From the NCBI RefSeq assembly GCF_004027225.2, contig NC_046358.1, positions 2,081,180 to 2,145,179 of the forward strand: 64,000 nucleotides of DNA, given 5' to 3'. This document shows, piece by piece, positions 38,028 to 55,200 of this stretch (positions are counted from its first letter, which is position 1; each line of letters begins with the position of its first letter). The notes under the pieces were generated by a model. The model searched no databases, was not told the origin of the DNA, and worked only from the letters and a program-made list of their open reading frames with translations. Both the position numbers and the translations under genes were made by a program. This DNA comes from Strigops habroptila (lineage: Eukaryota > Chordata > Aves > Psittaciformes > Psittacidae).

Positions 38028-38450
38028 CACCCCAACACTCTGTGACACCCCCTGTGTCCTGTGACACCCCAACACACTGACACCCCAATACCCTGTGGCA
38101 CCCCCCATGTCCTGTGGCACCCCAGCACCCTGTGACACCCCAACACTCTGTGACACCCCCTGTGTCCTGTGACACCCCAACACACTGACACCCCAATACC
38201 CTGTGGCACCCCCCATGTCCTGTGGCACCCCAGCACCCTGTGGCACCCCGACACTCTGTGACACCCCCCTATGCCTTGCGATATCCCCCATGTCCTGTGA
38301 TACCCCAACACTCTGTGACACCCCAATGCCCTGTGTCACCCCCATGCCCTGTGTCACCCCCATGCCCTGTGATATCCCCCATGCCTTGTGACACCCCAAC
38401 ACACTGACAACCCCGTGCCCTCTGTCACCCCAATAACCTTTGTCACGCCC
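38028..38450. repeat. Minisatellite downstream of PTPRCAP
   Basis: Units of 15-18 bases, CTGTGACACCCCAACAC and CCTGTGGCACCCC, with an internal higher-order duplication of about 110 bases (38028-38115 against 38140-38225). Begins within a few bases of the PTPRCAP stop. Long minus-strand open frames here are repeat translations. Confidence 0.9.
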
Positions 38451-38814
38451 TTCCATGCCCTCGTGTGACCCCTCCTCCTTCCCGCCCCCAGCGCAGCCTC
38501 CTGATTGGCTGCACGGGCGCGGGCACCATGAATGAAAGACTGGCTCTGCCTATTTATGGCTGTCACCCCGAATGGGGGGGCGTGGCTTTGGTGGGAAGTG
38601 GGTGGAGCTAAGGGGGCGTGGCCTATAGATATAAGAGGTCCTATGGGAAGGCTGGTGCCTGGGTAAGGGGCGGGGCTTGACAAAGGGGCGGGGCTTGGAG
38701 CAGGGGGCGGAGCCTGCCCCTGCCCGGGGGGGCATCGGCTCCCCTGTCTCCCCCCCCATGTGTCCACCCATGTGTCCCCCCCCAGCACAGGACCACCACA
38801 GCCTCATCACATCC

Positions 38815-38820
38815 TTTAAT
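38815..38820 (-). terminator. RPS6KB2 poly(A) signal
   Basis: ATTAAA on the minus strand (TTTAAT on plus), 242 bases beyond the conserved RPS6KB2 stop. Between it and the PTPRCAP repeat lie several GGGCGTGG/GGGGCGGGG boxes (38578-38710) related to those in CORO1B intron 10. Confidence 0.6.
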
Positions 38821-39061
38821 TGCCACACGTCCCCCAGCCGGCCCCCATGGGGACACCGGGGCACCCCAGGGGGGCCCCGCCACCATCCGGGGTACCCCCC
38901 CCCATACCCCCAAACCCGGCCCTGCCTGGCAGCACCGTGAGCGGGCAGGGGGCCGTGCTGGGGGGGGGGGGCGGGGGAAGCACAAGCAGCATCAGGGGCC
39001 CCCCTGCACCTCATGGGGGGCACCAGGCCCCCACCACCACCATCTCCCCACCCTCCCACCA

Positions 39062-43157
<4,096 letters not shown>

Positions 43158-43159
43158 GA

Positions 43160-43520
43160 CGGCGCCGTTACCGGGACCCCGGCGGGACCCGCCCCGATGG
43201 CCCCGCCCCCTTTCCGATAGCCCCGCCCCTCTCCGGTAACCCCGCCCCCCCCGCCCCTCCCGCCACCCGTCGGGGGTACGGGGGAGGTCCCGGTGGGGGG
43301 GGGGGGCACACACGGGGGTGGTGCAGGGACAACGACAACGGAGCCAGCGCTGCCGCTCACAGCCTTTACTGCGACCCCCCCGCACCGGGCGTCCGCGTGA
43401 CGTCATCGGGGGCGCCGTGACGACAGATGAAGGGGAGGGGTGTCCCGGGAGGAGGCGGAGACACCCCCCGCACCCCCCACCCCGAGCACCCCCCGAGGGT
43501 TCGTAGGGTAGCGGTGGTGC
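43160..43520 (-). promoter_or_regulatory. RPS6KB2 CpG promoter with CRE
   Basis: CpG-rich sequence upstream of the RPS6KB2 ATG with several GCCCCGCCCC GC boxes (about 43200-43260) and a full CRE palindrome TGACGTCA at 43398-43405, about 240 bases upstream of the start codon. Confidence 0.6.
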
Positions 43521-43539
43521 GGAGGGGGGGGCACGGCGG

Positions 43540-45360
43540 CGCGTTGCTGTAGGGCGATGGTGTTAGTTGGGGGGCTACGGACTATGTGTTATTGTAGGGT
43601 CGCTAGTGGTGGTGTGGGGTCTGGGGCGCTATAGGGGCTGCGTGTTGTTGTAGGGTCGCTACTGTTATTGTAGCGTCTCAAGCACTGTGGGGTTGTGTGT
43701 TATTGTAGGGTCGCTACTGGTGGTGTGGGGTCTGGGGTACTATAGGTGCTGTGTGTTATTGTAGGGTTGCTTCTGTTGCTGTAGGGTCTCAGGCGCTATA
43801 GGGGCTGTGTATTATTGTAGGGTCTGGGGCACTACAGGTGCTGTGTGTTATTGTAGGGCTGCTACTGTTGCTGTAGGGTCTCAGGCGCTATAGGAGCTGT
43901 GTGTTATTGTAGGGTCGCTACTATTATTGTAGAGTCTCAGGCACTGTAGAAGCTGTGTGTTATTGTAGGGTCTCAAGCACTATAGGGCTGTGTGTTGCTG
44001 TAGGGTCTCAGACATTATAGTGGCTGTGTATTATTGTAGGGTTGCTACTGTTGCTGTAGGGTCTCAGGCACTGTAGGGCTGTGTGTTATTGTAGGGTCTC
44101 AGGCACTATAGAGGCTGTGTGTTATTGTAGGGTCTCAGGCACTATAGGGGCTGTGTGTTATTGTAGGGTCTCAGGCACTATAGGGCTGTGTGTTATTGTA
44201 GGGTCTCAGGCACTATAGGGCTGTATGTTATTGTAGGGTCTCAGGCGCTATAGGGGCTGTGTGTTATTGTAGGGTTTCAGGCACTATAAGGGCTGTGTGT
44301 TATTGTAGGGTTGCTGAAGTTATTGCAGGGTCTCAGGCACTTACAGGGCCTGTGTGTTATTGCAGGGTCTCAGGCACTACAGGGTTTATGTGTTATTGTA
44401 GGGTTGCTAGTGTTGTAGGGTCGCTGGCTCTATAGTGCTGTTTGTTATTGTAGAGTCTTAGGCACTATCGGGGCTGTATTATTGTAGGGTCACTGCTGCT
44501 ATTGTAGGGTCTCAGGCACTACAGGGCCTGTGTGTTATGGTAGAGACTCGGATACTATAGGAGCTGTGTGTTATTGCAGGGTTGCTGCTGTTATTGTAGG
44601 GTCTCTGGTGCTACAAGGCTGTTTGTTATTGTAGAGTCTCAGGCGCTATAGGGGCTATGTATTATTGTAGGGTCACTGCTGTTATTGTAGGGTCTCAGGC
44701 ACACAGGGACTGTGTATTATTGTAGGGCTGCTATTGTTATTGTAGGGTCTCAGGCGCTATAGGAGCTGTGTGTTATTGTAGGGTCACTACTGTTATTGTA
44801 GGGTCTCAGGCACTACAGGGGCTGCGTGTTGTTGTTATTATAGGGTCGCTACTGTTGTTGTAGGGTCTCTGGTGCTACAGGGGCTGTGTGTTATTGTAGG
44901 GTCTCAGGCACACAGGGACTATGTGTTATTGTAGGGTCACTAATGTTATTGTAGGGTCTCAGGCACACAGGTTGGGTGTCACTGAGGGTCCCAGGGACCG
45001 TGGTGGCCACGTGTCACTGGGGATCCCCGGGGGGGCGTCAGGCAGGTTGCTGACCCCAGGGATGTCCCCACAACACTGTGGGACCCCCGGCTACCCTCCT
45101 GTGGGGCAGGATCACTGGTACCGAATCCAGGGTGATGTATAGGGTCCCTGGGGCTGGTTTGTTATTGTAGGGTCTCCCCATGCTGCTTTATTATTATGGG
45201 GTGTCCTCTTCAAGGTATGTTATTGTAGGGTCTCCCCACCTCAGTCTGGTACTGTGGGGTCTCCCAATGCTGGTTTGTTATTGCAGGGTCTCCCCCCACT
45301 GGTTTGTATTTGTAGGGTCTCCCCATGCTGGTTTGTTATTGTAGGGTCTCCCCATGCTGG
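43540..45360. repeat. Minisatellite between RPS6KB2 and CARNS1
   Basis: About 40 units of 30-60 bases made of TTATTGTAGGGTCTCAGGCA and CTATAGGGGCTGTGTG to 44960, then unrelated sequence to about 45130, then a shorter array of TTATTGTAGGGTCTCCCCA units to 45360. No gene is seen in this stretch. A minus-strand AATAAA (TTTATT at 45187-45192) could serve CARNS1, but it lies inside the repeat. Confidence 0.85.
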
Positions 45361-45419
45361 TGGGTGTCCCCTGCATGTCCCCTGGCATGGGAGGGACACC
45401 AGACCCCACAGCTGGGGGG

Positions 45420-46150
45420 ACAGGGGATGCTGGGGACAGGGCTTGGGGGTGCCAGGGGATGGGGTGCCAGGGCAAGGGATTGGGATCAGGAGAGCCAGGG
45501 GATGGGATGCCAGGGGTTGCCATGGGGTGAGGTGCCAGGGCAGGAGACTGGGATCCAGGGTGATGTTGGGGAGCAGGGAATGGGGATGCCAGGGCCTTGG
45601 GGGATAGCAGAGGATGGGGTGCCAGGGGGTGGGGTGCTGGGATGGAGTGAGACGCTACGGGATGGGTCACCAGGGCAAGGAATTTGGATCCAGGGGATGT
45701 CATGGGGTGCCAGGGGATTGGGTGCCAGGAGGGTGCCATGGGATGGGGTGCCAAATCAGGGGATTGAGATACATGAGAGATGTGAGGGATGTTGGGGAGG
45801 AGGGAATAAGGTGCCAGGGCCTTGGGGGATACCAGAGGATGGAGTGCCAGGGGGTGGGATGCCAGGATGGAATGGGCTGCCAGGGAATGAGTCACCAGGG
45901 CCGGGAACTTGGAGCCAGGGGAGCCAGGGGACACGATGCCAGGGGATGGAGTGCCAGGGGATCCAGGGGATATTATGGGATGGAATGCTAGAGGATGGGA
46001 CGCCAGGGGATCCAGGGGATGCCAGGGGGTGGGATGCCAGCAGATTCAGGGAGTGTCATGGGACGGGATGTCATGTGATGGGATGCCAGGCAACGGGATG
46101 TCAGGGAATGAGGTGCCAGGGGATGGGATGCCAGGGGATGGTATATCATG
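45420..46150. repeat. Minisatellite downstream of CARNS1
   Basis: Units of about 10-20 bases, GGGATGGGATGCCAGG, with higher-order blocks of about 180 bases (compare 45480-45660 and 45720-45900). Ends about 120 bases before the CARNS1 stop. A 656-codon plus-strand open frame that starts here continues through the antisense of CARNS1 and is not a gene. Confidence 0.85.
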
Positions 46151-46272
46151 GTATATGCTGCTGTGGAGATGCCGGGGTGGCACGGCTGCAGGAGGGGGTA
46201 CCAGGACAGCGGGTGGGTATCCATCCCCTCCATCCGCTCCATCCCCGCTCCATCCCCGCTGCCTGCCTGCCG

Positions 46273-49200
46273 CTATTTGAAGTGCGAGAGGAAATGCTCC
46301 ACCGGGTACCGCGGGGAGTCGATGCCCAGCGCCTGGCACAGCCCCAGCAGGCGCAGACAAGCCTCGGCCCGCGTCTCCCCGGCGCACGCCACGCTCAGAC
46401 ACGGCTCCTCGTACTCTCCGTCCGCCGCCGTCTCCTCGAAGAGCCGGTTGAGGCGGACGAGCCCGCGGCTCTGCAGGTCCCGCAGCGCCTCCAGCGCCCC
46501 GCCGGCCCCCAGCACCGCCCCGTGCTCCGAGCCCAGGCACATCACCCCGGCCAAGTGCGTGCGGGGCGCGGGGCTTGCTGGCAGCACCGGCGGCAGCCCC
46601 AGCGCCACCAGCACGGCCGCCAGCAGCAGGTCGGCGCCGTACACCTCTCGGATCCAGTCGCGGAGGTAGAACCCCCCCATGCGAGGGTTGATCTCCAGCA
46701 AGCGGGGCCCGGCCGGCCCCAGTTTGAGCTCCACGTTGAAGACCCCATCGCGGAGCCCGCAGGCCAGGCAGCACTGCAGGGCTGCCCGGACGAGCTGCGC
46801 CTGCCGGTCCGCGGGCAGGCAGGACGGGAGGCAGGCGGCGGTCTCCAGGAAGGCGGGCAGGCGTGTGGGGCCGTTGTCGGACACCCATGCGCCCATCAAG
46901 CGCCCTTCGAAGACCACCAAGTCAACGTCGTGCTCGGTGCCGGGGACATACTCCATCAGCAGCATGGCGTTCCCCCATCCCAACCCGATGCCGGGGTGAT
47001 CGGCATCATCCCGCAGGTCGCGCCAGAGCCGGGCGGCGTGTTCATGGCACTGCTCGGGGCTTTCCACCAACCTCACCCCGACGGCGCCAGCCCCGAACTC
47101 CAGTTTGGCTACGGCGGGGAAGGGCACGGCTCCGGCCGCCCGCTCCACGTCCCCATGGCTCTGCAGCCGGTGGCAGGGCACGGCGAAGGCGGCCGGTGCC
47201 GGGCGGCCGCGGTGGCAGCGCTGGAGATGCTGGTGTGTGCGGCTCTTCTGCTTGGCCACACGGACGGCGGCGGGGGGGCTGGAGCGCAGCCCTAAGCGCT
47301 GGCACACCAGTGCCGCCAGCACCACGCAGTCATCCCAGTAGGAAAGGCAGGCGTGGGGCTGCAGCCCCCGGGAGCGCAGCAGCTCCGTCACCCGCTCCGC
47401 ATGCTCCTCATCCCGCCGGTGTTCCCGGCTGTCGTAAGGAAGGAAGGTCTCCACCAGCCCCGCTGCGAAGTGCTCCGGGTCTGACTCGACCAAGTGGATC
47501 TGTGTCCCCAAAGAGGTGTTGTCTTATGAGGGGGATACCCCCAAATACACCCATTGGGACAGTGTGGCACCCAGCGTTCACTCTGAAGCCTACTGATGGC
47601 AGCGCGCCCCAGCGGCACCCCCACCTCCTCACCCTCAATCCATAGTCACGGGCAGCATCCCAGACGAAGCTCTTGCTGACACCACCAGCGCCGATGAGCA
47701 GGATGTCCTTGCCCTCAACGAGGTGACACTGCGCCCGGTGCAGCATGGCCTCGGCCAGCAGCCGGGGGGTGTCACCGTGGGGCTGCCCCACGGCGCGCCC
47801 CATGGCCTCGGCCAGCAGGCAGGTCTCCAGACACCGCTGGCTGTTGGTGGACAGGACCACCAGCTCCAGGGTGTCATCCACGCATGCCAGCAAGAAGTCC
47901 ACGCCTGGGGATGAGGACGGGGACACGGTGCTCAGTGATGCCACCACCGCCATGGGGTGTCCCCCTCCGTGTCCCCACACTCACCCATGATGTCGGTGTG
48001 GGCACGGGCACCGCCGCGCTGCTCGGGGCTCAGCTCGGCCTCGGTGGCCAGGACAGCGGCCATGGTAGCCTCGGCGGCCACCTGCAGGCGCTTGGCCAGG
48101 GCCTGGCGCTGCCCGGGGGCCACCACCCCCCAGTGCTGCAGGCTGGAGTCCAGCCCCTGCGGCAGCGCTGCACCATGATGCACCGGTGCTTCCGCGCGCC
48201 CCATGGCGCAGGAGACCTGTGGGGACACGGAGTGTCACCCCATAGACTGGGGGCATGCAGGGACAACAGGGCACGAGGACATGATCGAGGCATGGGGACA
48301 TGGATGGCCACCGTAGAATGGGGACATACAGGGATACCAGGGCATGGAGATGTGACCAAGGCACTGGGACATGAGGTGTCACCCCATAGACTGGGGGCAT
48401 GCAGGGATAACAGGGCATGGGGATGTGATCAAGACATGAGGACATGGGGTGTTATCTTATAGACTGGGGACACACAGGAACAACAGGGCATGGGGACATG
48501 GATGGCCACCACAGCCTGGAGACATGCAGGGGCAACAGGGCACGGGGATGTGATCAAGGCATGGGGACATGGATGGCCACCATAGCCTGGGGGCACAAAG
48601 GTCCACCAATACATGGGGACATGGACGGCCACCACAATCTAGGGACACTCAGGACCACCAATGCTTGGGGACATGGATGGGCACCATAATCTATAGGCAT
48701 GCAGGGCCACCAACACTTGGGGACATGACTAAGGCATGGGGACATGGATGGCCACCATCACCTGGGGACACACAGGGCCATCAAGATACGGGGACGTGAA
48801 TAGCCACCATAATCTATGGACATGCAGGGCCACTATGGCACGGGGACATGACCAAAGCATGGGGACACGAATGGCCACCATAGCCTGGGGTCACCCAGGG
48901 CCACCGAGCCATGTGTCCACTTGCCCCCACCCCATTCCCTGGTGGTTCACCCCTACCCCCCCGCAGCAGAGGGCCCGGTGCCAGTGTGCCCGTACCTGGC
49001 AGAGCTGGGGCCGGTCCCCCCAGGACCTGCAGACGAGGGTGCAGATGCGCAGGGCCATGGGCAGCCGTGGGGCTGGGCTGCCTGGGGGGCGAGGGGCAGG
49101 GCAGGCACCGCCGCACGGGGACGGGGGTCCCTGCCCGACCCCCCCCCACCCCGCCGTGGCTCCTGGCACCCCGGGTGGCACCGCGCTGGTGGCCCTGGGC

Positions 49201-52200
49201 AACCCCAACCCTGGGGTCCAGCCTGGCCACTGTCACCCCCAGCCCCATGGGGCTGCAAGGGGTCAGAGGTGGTCACCCCAACACCCTGCCCTGATATGGG
49301 GGCCCATGGGGGTCCAGGGTGGCCACCTTACCCCTTACCCCAGGTCACCATAGGGGTCCAGACTGACCTTCTCCCCCAACCCTAGAGCACCATGGGGGTC
49401 CAATGTGGCCACCTTCCACCCCCACCATCACCCCAGACCACTATGGGGGTCCAGTGTCACCACCTTCCCCCCAACCTCAGGGCACCATAGGGGTCCAGGG
49501 TGACCTTCTTCCCCCCGCCACTATCACCCAGGGCACTATGGGGGTGCAGGGTGACCTTCCCCCCAACCCCATACCACTATGGGGGTCCAGTGTGGCCACA
49601 TTACCCCCCTACCCCAGGGCACCATAGGGATCCAATGTGGCCACCTTCCCCCCACCCCACCACCACCCCAGGGGACTTTGGGGGTCCAGGGTGACCTTCT
49701 TCCCCCCCCCCCCATCACCCCAGGGCACCATAGGGGTCCAGTGTCACCATCTTCCCCCCAACCTCACAGCACTATGGGGGTCCAGCATGGCCACCTTCAT
49801 ACCCTACCCCAGTAGCCCCAAAAGTTGGGTGCCCCAATGGCCACCCGCCATCCATCCCATGAGGGGATGGGCGCCCATCCCGCAAGGACCCAGGGGATGG
49901 CCAATGCTGGTGACGGGGACCCAGAGGGACCCAGAGGGGCCCGGGGGGGGGGTGTCCCTTCCCTCCCACCCTAGGGTGGCGGGCGCCCGAGCTCGGGGGT
50001 CTTACGTGGGGGGGGCTCGGGCAGGCGGGCGGTGGGCACCAGCGCCTCCAGCAAGACGCTGTCGTCGTCCCGCAGCGCCCGGAGCCGCGCACCCACCGCC
50101 TGCGCCACCGCGGCCCCCTCCGCCTTGCCGTGGGTGCTGCGGGTGCCCGAGCCGCGCCAGCGCCACCCCGCGGGCCGCACCGCCACCTGCGGGCACCGCA
50201 TAGCACCCATAGCACCCCATAGCACCCATAGCACCCCATAGCACCGGTATCACCCCCGTGTGTCCCCCCATCACCTGCGGGCACCCCGTGTCACCCCATG
50301 GCTGCCATCCCCACCACCTACATGTGTCACCCCACCACTTTCACCCCAACAGCCACCCCATTGCATGGGTGTCGTTGTCACCCGGTGTCCCCAGTGACAC
50401 CCCACTGGTCTGTGACCCACACATGCTCCTGAATACCCCAATCATACCAGTGAAACCCACATCCTCCCTGTGCCCCACAAGTCCCTCCCCATGTCGCTAC
50501 CATGCCCCCCATGTCCCACCATGCCCATGACGCTCACATCTCCCCCACAGCCCACCATGCCCGTGACCTCCATGTCCCTACTGTGCCCCATGGGTACCCC
50601 CACACTCCCCACATGCCCGTGACCATAACTTCCACACTCCAGCTGTGCCCTATGGGTGTCCCCCATGTCCCCCCATGCCCATGACCCTCATATCTCCCTC
50701 ATGCCCCTCCCTGCCCATGGACCCCCATGTCCCTATCATGCCCCATGGGTGCCCCACCATGCCCATGACCCTGATACAACCCCTCCGTGCCCTATGGGTG
50801 CTCCCATACCTCACCATGACCATGACCCCCATATCCCTACTGTGCCCCACATGTCCCTGCCCGTGTCCCCACCGTGCCCCATGGGATGCCCACACCCCAG
50901 CATGTCTACGACCCCCCTATTTCCCCCATACTCCACATGTCCCTGCCCATGTCCCCCCCATGCCCCCAGGGACAACCATGCCCATGCCCTCCATGTCCCC
51001 TCTGTGCCCCCATGTCCTTGCCCACGTCCCCACCAGGTCCCATGGGTGCCCCCACACCCTACCATGCCCCTGACCCCCACATCCTCCCTCTGCCCCACAT
51101 GTCCTCACCATGCCCATGACCCTGACCCCCACACCCCAGCCATGCCCCATGGGTGCCCCACACCCCCCACCATTCCCATACCCCCCACATCCCCCCTATA
51201 CCCCATACATCCCCCCCATATACCCACCTGTCCATACTGCTCCATATCAGACCCCCCCAGGAAGGCTCCCACCTCCTCCTGCACCAGGCGCTCCGTGTCC
51301 GGGGTATCCTCCATCCACACCAGCTTCACCCCGGGGACCCCCATCCCTGGGGGCAGGTCCCCGCGCCGGGACCCCCGCACGAAGGCCGTGGTGGGGGGCA
51401 CGGCCAGGCCCGCGCGCGCCGCCAGCACCCACCGGGCGAGCAACGGGTCCTCAAGCCGGCGGGTGAGCGGCACCGACCCCCCCGTGGGGCAGTCGAGGTC
51501 CCGGGTGAGCTCCGACACCCACCCCCCCTCGGACCCCCCCATTCTATAGGTCCCTGTCACGTAGTTGGCCTGGCGCGGGGGGGTGAAGGTCTCCAGGGCG
51601 CTGTGACCCCCCGTCTTGAAGGAGACCCCCCGGGACAGCAGCAGGGACCAGGCACCGGGGGATGTCTCTGAGGGTACCCGGGTGGCCCATGTGGGTGACA
51701 GGCACAGCACCATGGCACCTATGGGGGGGGCAGGGGTATGGGCAGCGCGTTGGCATCGGCACCCTGACCATTGGGGTAAAGGGGGCACCCATCCGGGTAA
51801 AGATAAGGCGGGGGGGGGGTGATGCTGCGGCTGCCCCCCAGCACCATGGGGTAGTGATGCTGGGGTGTCATGGGGTTAATGGGGCTGTAGTGGTAATGAT
51901 GCTGGGGTGTAATAGGGGTTAGATATAGGGCAGGGGGGTGGCAAAGGGGGCACCCATCCAGGAAAGGAGGATAAGGGGATGGGGTGATGCTGCGGCTGCC
52001 CTGGGTAGTGATACTGGGGTGTAATAGGGGTTAGATGTGGGGCAGGGGGGGCTGGTAAAGGGGGCACCCATCCAGGTAAGGAGGATAAGGGAATGGGGTG
52101 ATGCTGCGGCTGCCCCACAGCACCCTGGGGTGGGATTTGATGGGGACACTGGTGTGTAATGGGGTTAATGGGGCTGCGGATGTGGGGCAGGGGGGGCTCT

Positions 52201-55200
52201 GCCTCAGTTTCCCTCCTGGTAACACAGGGGAATGCCTTGGTGTGGGGTTTGGTGGGACATGGGGAGAAGCTGCTGTGGGTTCTCTGCTGTCTCGTATAGG
52301 GTGGGGATGAGGGGCCGGGACCCACCTGGGCAGCGGGTGCCCCCCTCCAGCAGGACGGGCAAGAAGGTGCTGGGGGAGCCCAGGATGCAAACGGTCATAT
52401 CCAGGGGGCCGAATCCTGCCAGGGACGGGGGGGTCAACAGCACCAGAATGGGGACACCATGGTCACCCTGCCCTTGGCACCCCCATGTCCCCCCATTGGC
52501 ACCCTTGTCCCTGTCCTCCCCATGTCCCCCCCTTGCCACCCTTGTCCCTGTCACCCAGTGTCCCCCCATGGCCACCCTTGTCCCTGTCACCCCCATGTCC
52601 CCCCCTTGCCACCCTTGTCCCTGTCACCCAGTGTCCCCCCATGGCCACCCTTGTCCCTGTCACCCCCATGTCCCCCCATTGCCCCCCCGTCCCTGTCATC
52701 CCCATGTGCCCCCATTGCCACCCTTGTCCCTGTCACCCAGTGTCCCCCCATGGCCACCCTTGTCCCTGTCCCCCCCTGTCCCCCCATTGCCACCCCTGTC
52801 CCTGTCCCTCCCAAGTCCCCGTTCCCTTCCTTATCCCTGTCCCCTCCATGTCCCCATTCCCCACCCTTGTCCCTGTCCCCCCCATGTCCCCATTCCCCGC
52901 CTTGTCCCTGTCCCCTCCATGTCCCCCCATTGCCACCCTTGTCTCTGTCCCCCCTATGTCCCCATTGCCCCCCTTTTTCCTGTCCCCCCCACGTCCCCCC
53001 ATTGCCCCCCTTTTTCCTGTCCCCCCCACGTCCCCCCATTGCCCCCCTTGTCCCTGTCACCCCTCTGTCCCCATTGCCCCCCTTGTCCCTGTCACTCCCA
53101 TGTCCCCATTGCCCCCCTTGTCCCTGTCACCTCACGTCCCCCCATTGCCCCCCTGTGCCCCCATCCCCACCCGTGCAGGGCTCTGCGGATCGATCCACCG
53201 TGCGGGGCAGCCCCTCCTGGCGCAGCGCGCTCTGGAGCTGCTCGTAGGCGCGGGTGGCCCCGTCGCTGTCGCCGCTGTCCTCGGGCCCGTCGCCACCGGG
53301 AATCTCGTCCTCCCGCCAGCCCGGGCTCAGCGCCTCGGGCCCGGCCCACGCCGGGTCCTGCGAGACCGGAGCCGGCTCCGCGCTCGTCTGGTCCTGCGAG
53401 AGCTGCGGGAGCAGAGACCGGGCTGGAACCGGGCTGGAATGGGGCTGGAATGGGGCTGGAATGGGCTGGAATGGGGCTGGCATGGGGCTGGAATGGACTG
53501 GAATGGGCTGGAATGGGCTAGAATGGGGCTGGAATGGGCTAATAGGTTGGGATGGGACTGGAATGGGCTGGAATGGGGCTGGAATGGGCTGGAATGGGCA
53601 AATAGGTTGGGATGGGGCTGAAATGGGCAAATAGGTCGGGATGGGGCTGGAATGGGCTAAGGAGCTGGAATGGGGCTAGAACGGGGCTAATGGGCTGGTA
53701 TGGGGCTGGCATGAACTAATAGGTTGGGATGGCGCTGGTCTGGGCTGGAATGGGGCTGGAATGGACTGGAATGGGCTAGAATGGGCTGGAATGGGCAAAT
53801 AGGTTAGGATGGGGCTGGCACAGGGCTAATGGGTTGCCATGGGGCTGGCATGGGGCTGGAATGGGTTAATGGGTTGGGATGGGATGGGTATGGGGCTGGA
53901 ATAGGATAAGGGGCTGCCTTGGGGCTGTCACAGGGCTGGCATGGGGCTGGCATAGGGCCAATGGGTTGGTATGGTGCTGGCATGGGACTACCATAGGGAT
54001 AATGGGTTGGCATGGGGCTAGTTTGGGGTGGTATGGGGGCACTGGGCTGGTATGGGGCTAAGGCAATGGCATGGGGCTGGTACAGTGCTGGCATAGGGCT
54101 AATGGATTGGGATAAGGCTGGCATGGGGCTAAGGTGTTGGCATGGGGCTAAGGAGCTGGAATGGGGCTGGCACGGGTCTGGAATGGGCTAATGGGTTGGC
54201 ATGGGGCTGGCACGGAGCTAATGGGTTGACATGGGGTTGGCCTGGGGCTAACATGGAGCTAATGGTTTGGCACAGGGCTGGTATGGGGCTAACGTGTTAA
54301 GCATGGGGTTGGTGCAGGGCTGGCACGGGGCTGGATTAGGGTAATGGATTGGGATGGAGCTGGCATGGGACTAGCATGGGGCTAATGTTTTGGCATGGGG
54401 TTGGCACAGGGCTGGAATGGGGCTGGCATGGTCCTGAGGGGATGACATGGAGCTGGCATGAGGGGATGACATGGAGCTGGCATGTTGGCATGGGTCTAGC
54501 ACAGGGCTAAGGTGTTGGCATGTGGCTGGCACGGGGTTGCCATTGGGCTAAGGGGTTGGTACAGGACTGGCATGTGGCTGGCAAAGGGTTGCCATGGGGC
54601 TGCCATGAGGCTACCATGGGTCTAAGGGGCTGGCTTAGGACTGGAATGGGGCCGTGGGACTGGCAGGAGACTGCCATAGGGCTCCCATGGGGCTGCCATG
54701 GGGTTAAGAGGCTGGCACAGGGTTGGCATGGGGCTAACTGTTTGCAATGGAGCTGGCATGGGACCAGCATGGGGGGCTGGCATAAAACTGCAATGGGGCT
54801 AATGGGTTGACACGGGGCTGGCCCATGGGGCTGGCATGGGGCTAAGGGGCTGGCATGAGGTTGGCACAGCACTGACGTGGGCTAATGGGTTGCAATGGGG
54901 CTGGCATCAGGCTGAAGTGTTGACATGGGGCTGGGACAGGGTTGACACAGGGCTAAGGGGATGGCATGGGGTTGCCATGGGGCTAAGGGGCTGGCACAGG
55001 GGCTGGCACACGGCCGGAGTGGGGCTGGCATGGAGCTGATGTGGGTCTGCCATGGGTCTGAGGGGCCGGGCCGGGCACTGGGCTCAGCGCCACCGCCTCG
55101 GGGACACGGGGCAGTGCCAGCCGCCGGGGCCACCGGCTCCCGGACAAAGCGGCCCCTTGTCCCCGCGGGGTCACGCGGCGGGTGGGCACAGCGTTCCCGC

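Noticed and set aside
45325-47295. 656-codon plus-strand open frame
   Set aside because: The first half is a GGGATGCCAGG minisatellite and the second half is the exact antisense of the CARNS1 ATP-grasp exon, a GC-rich shadow frame.
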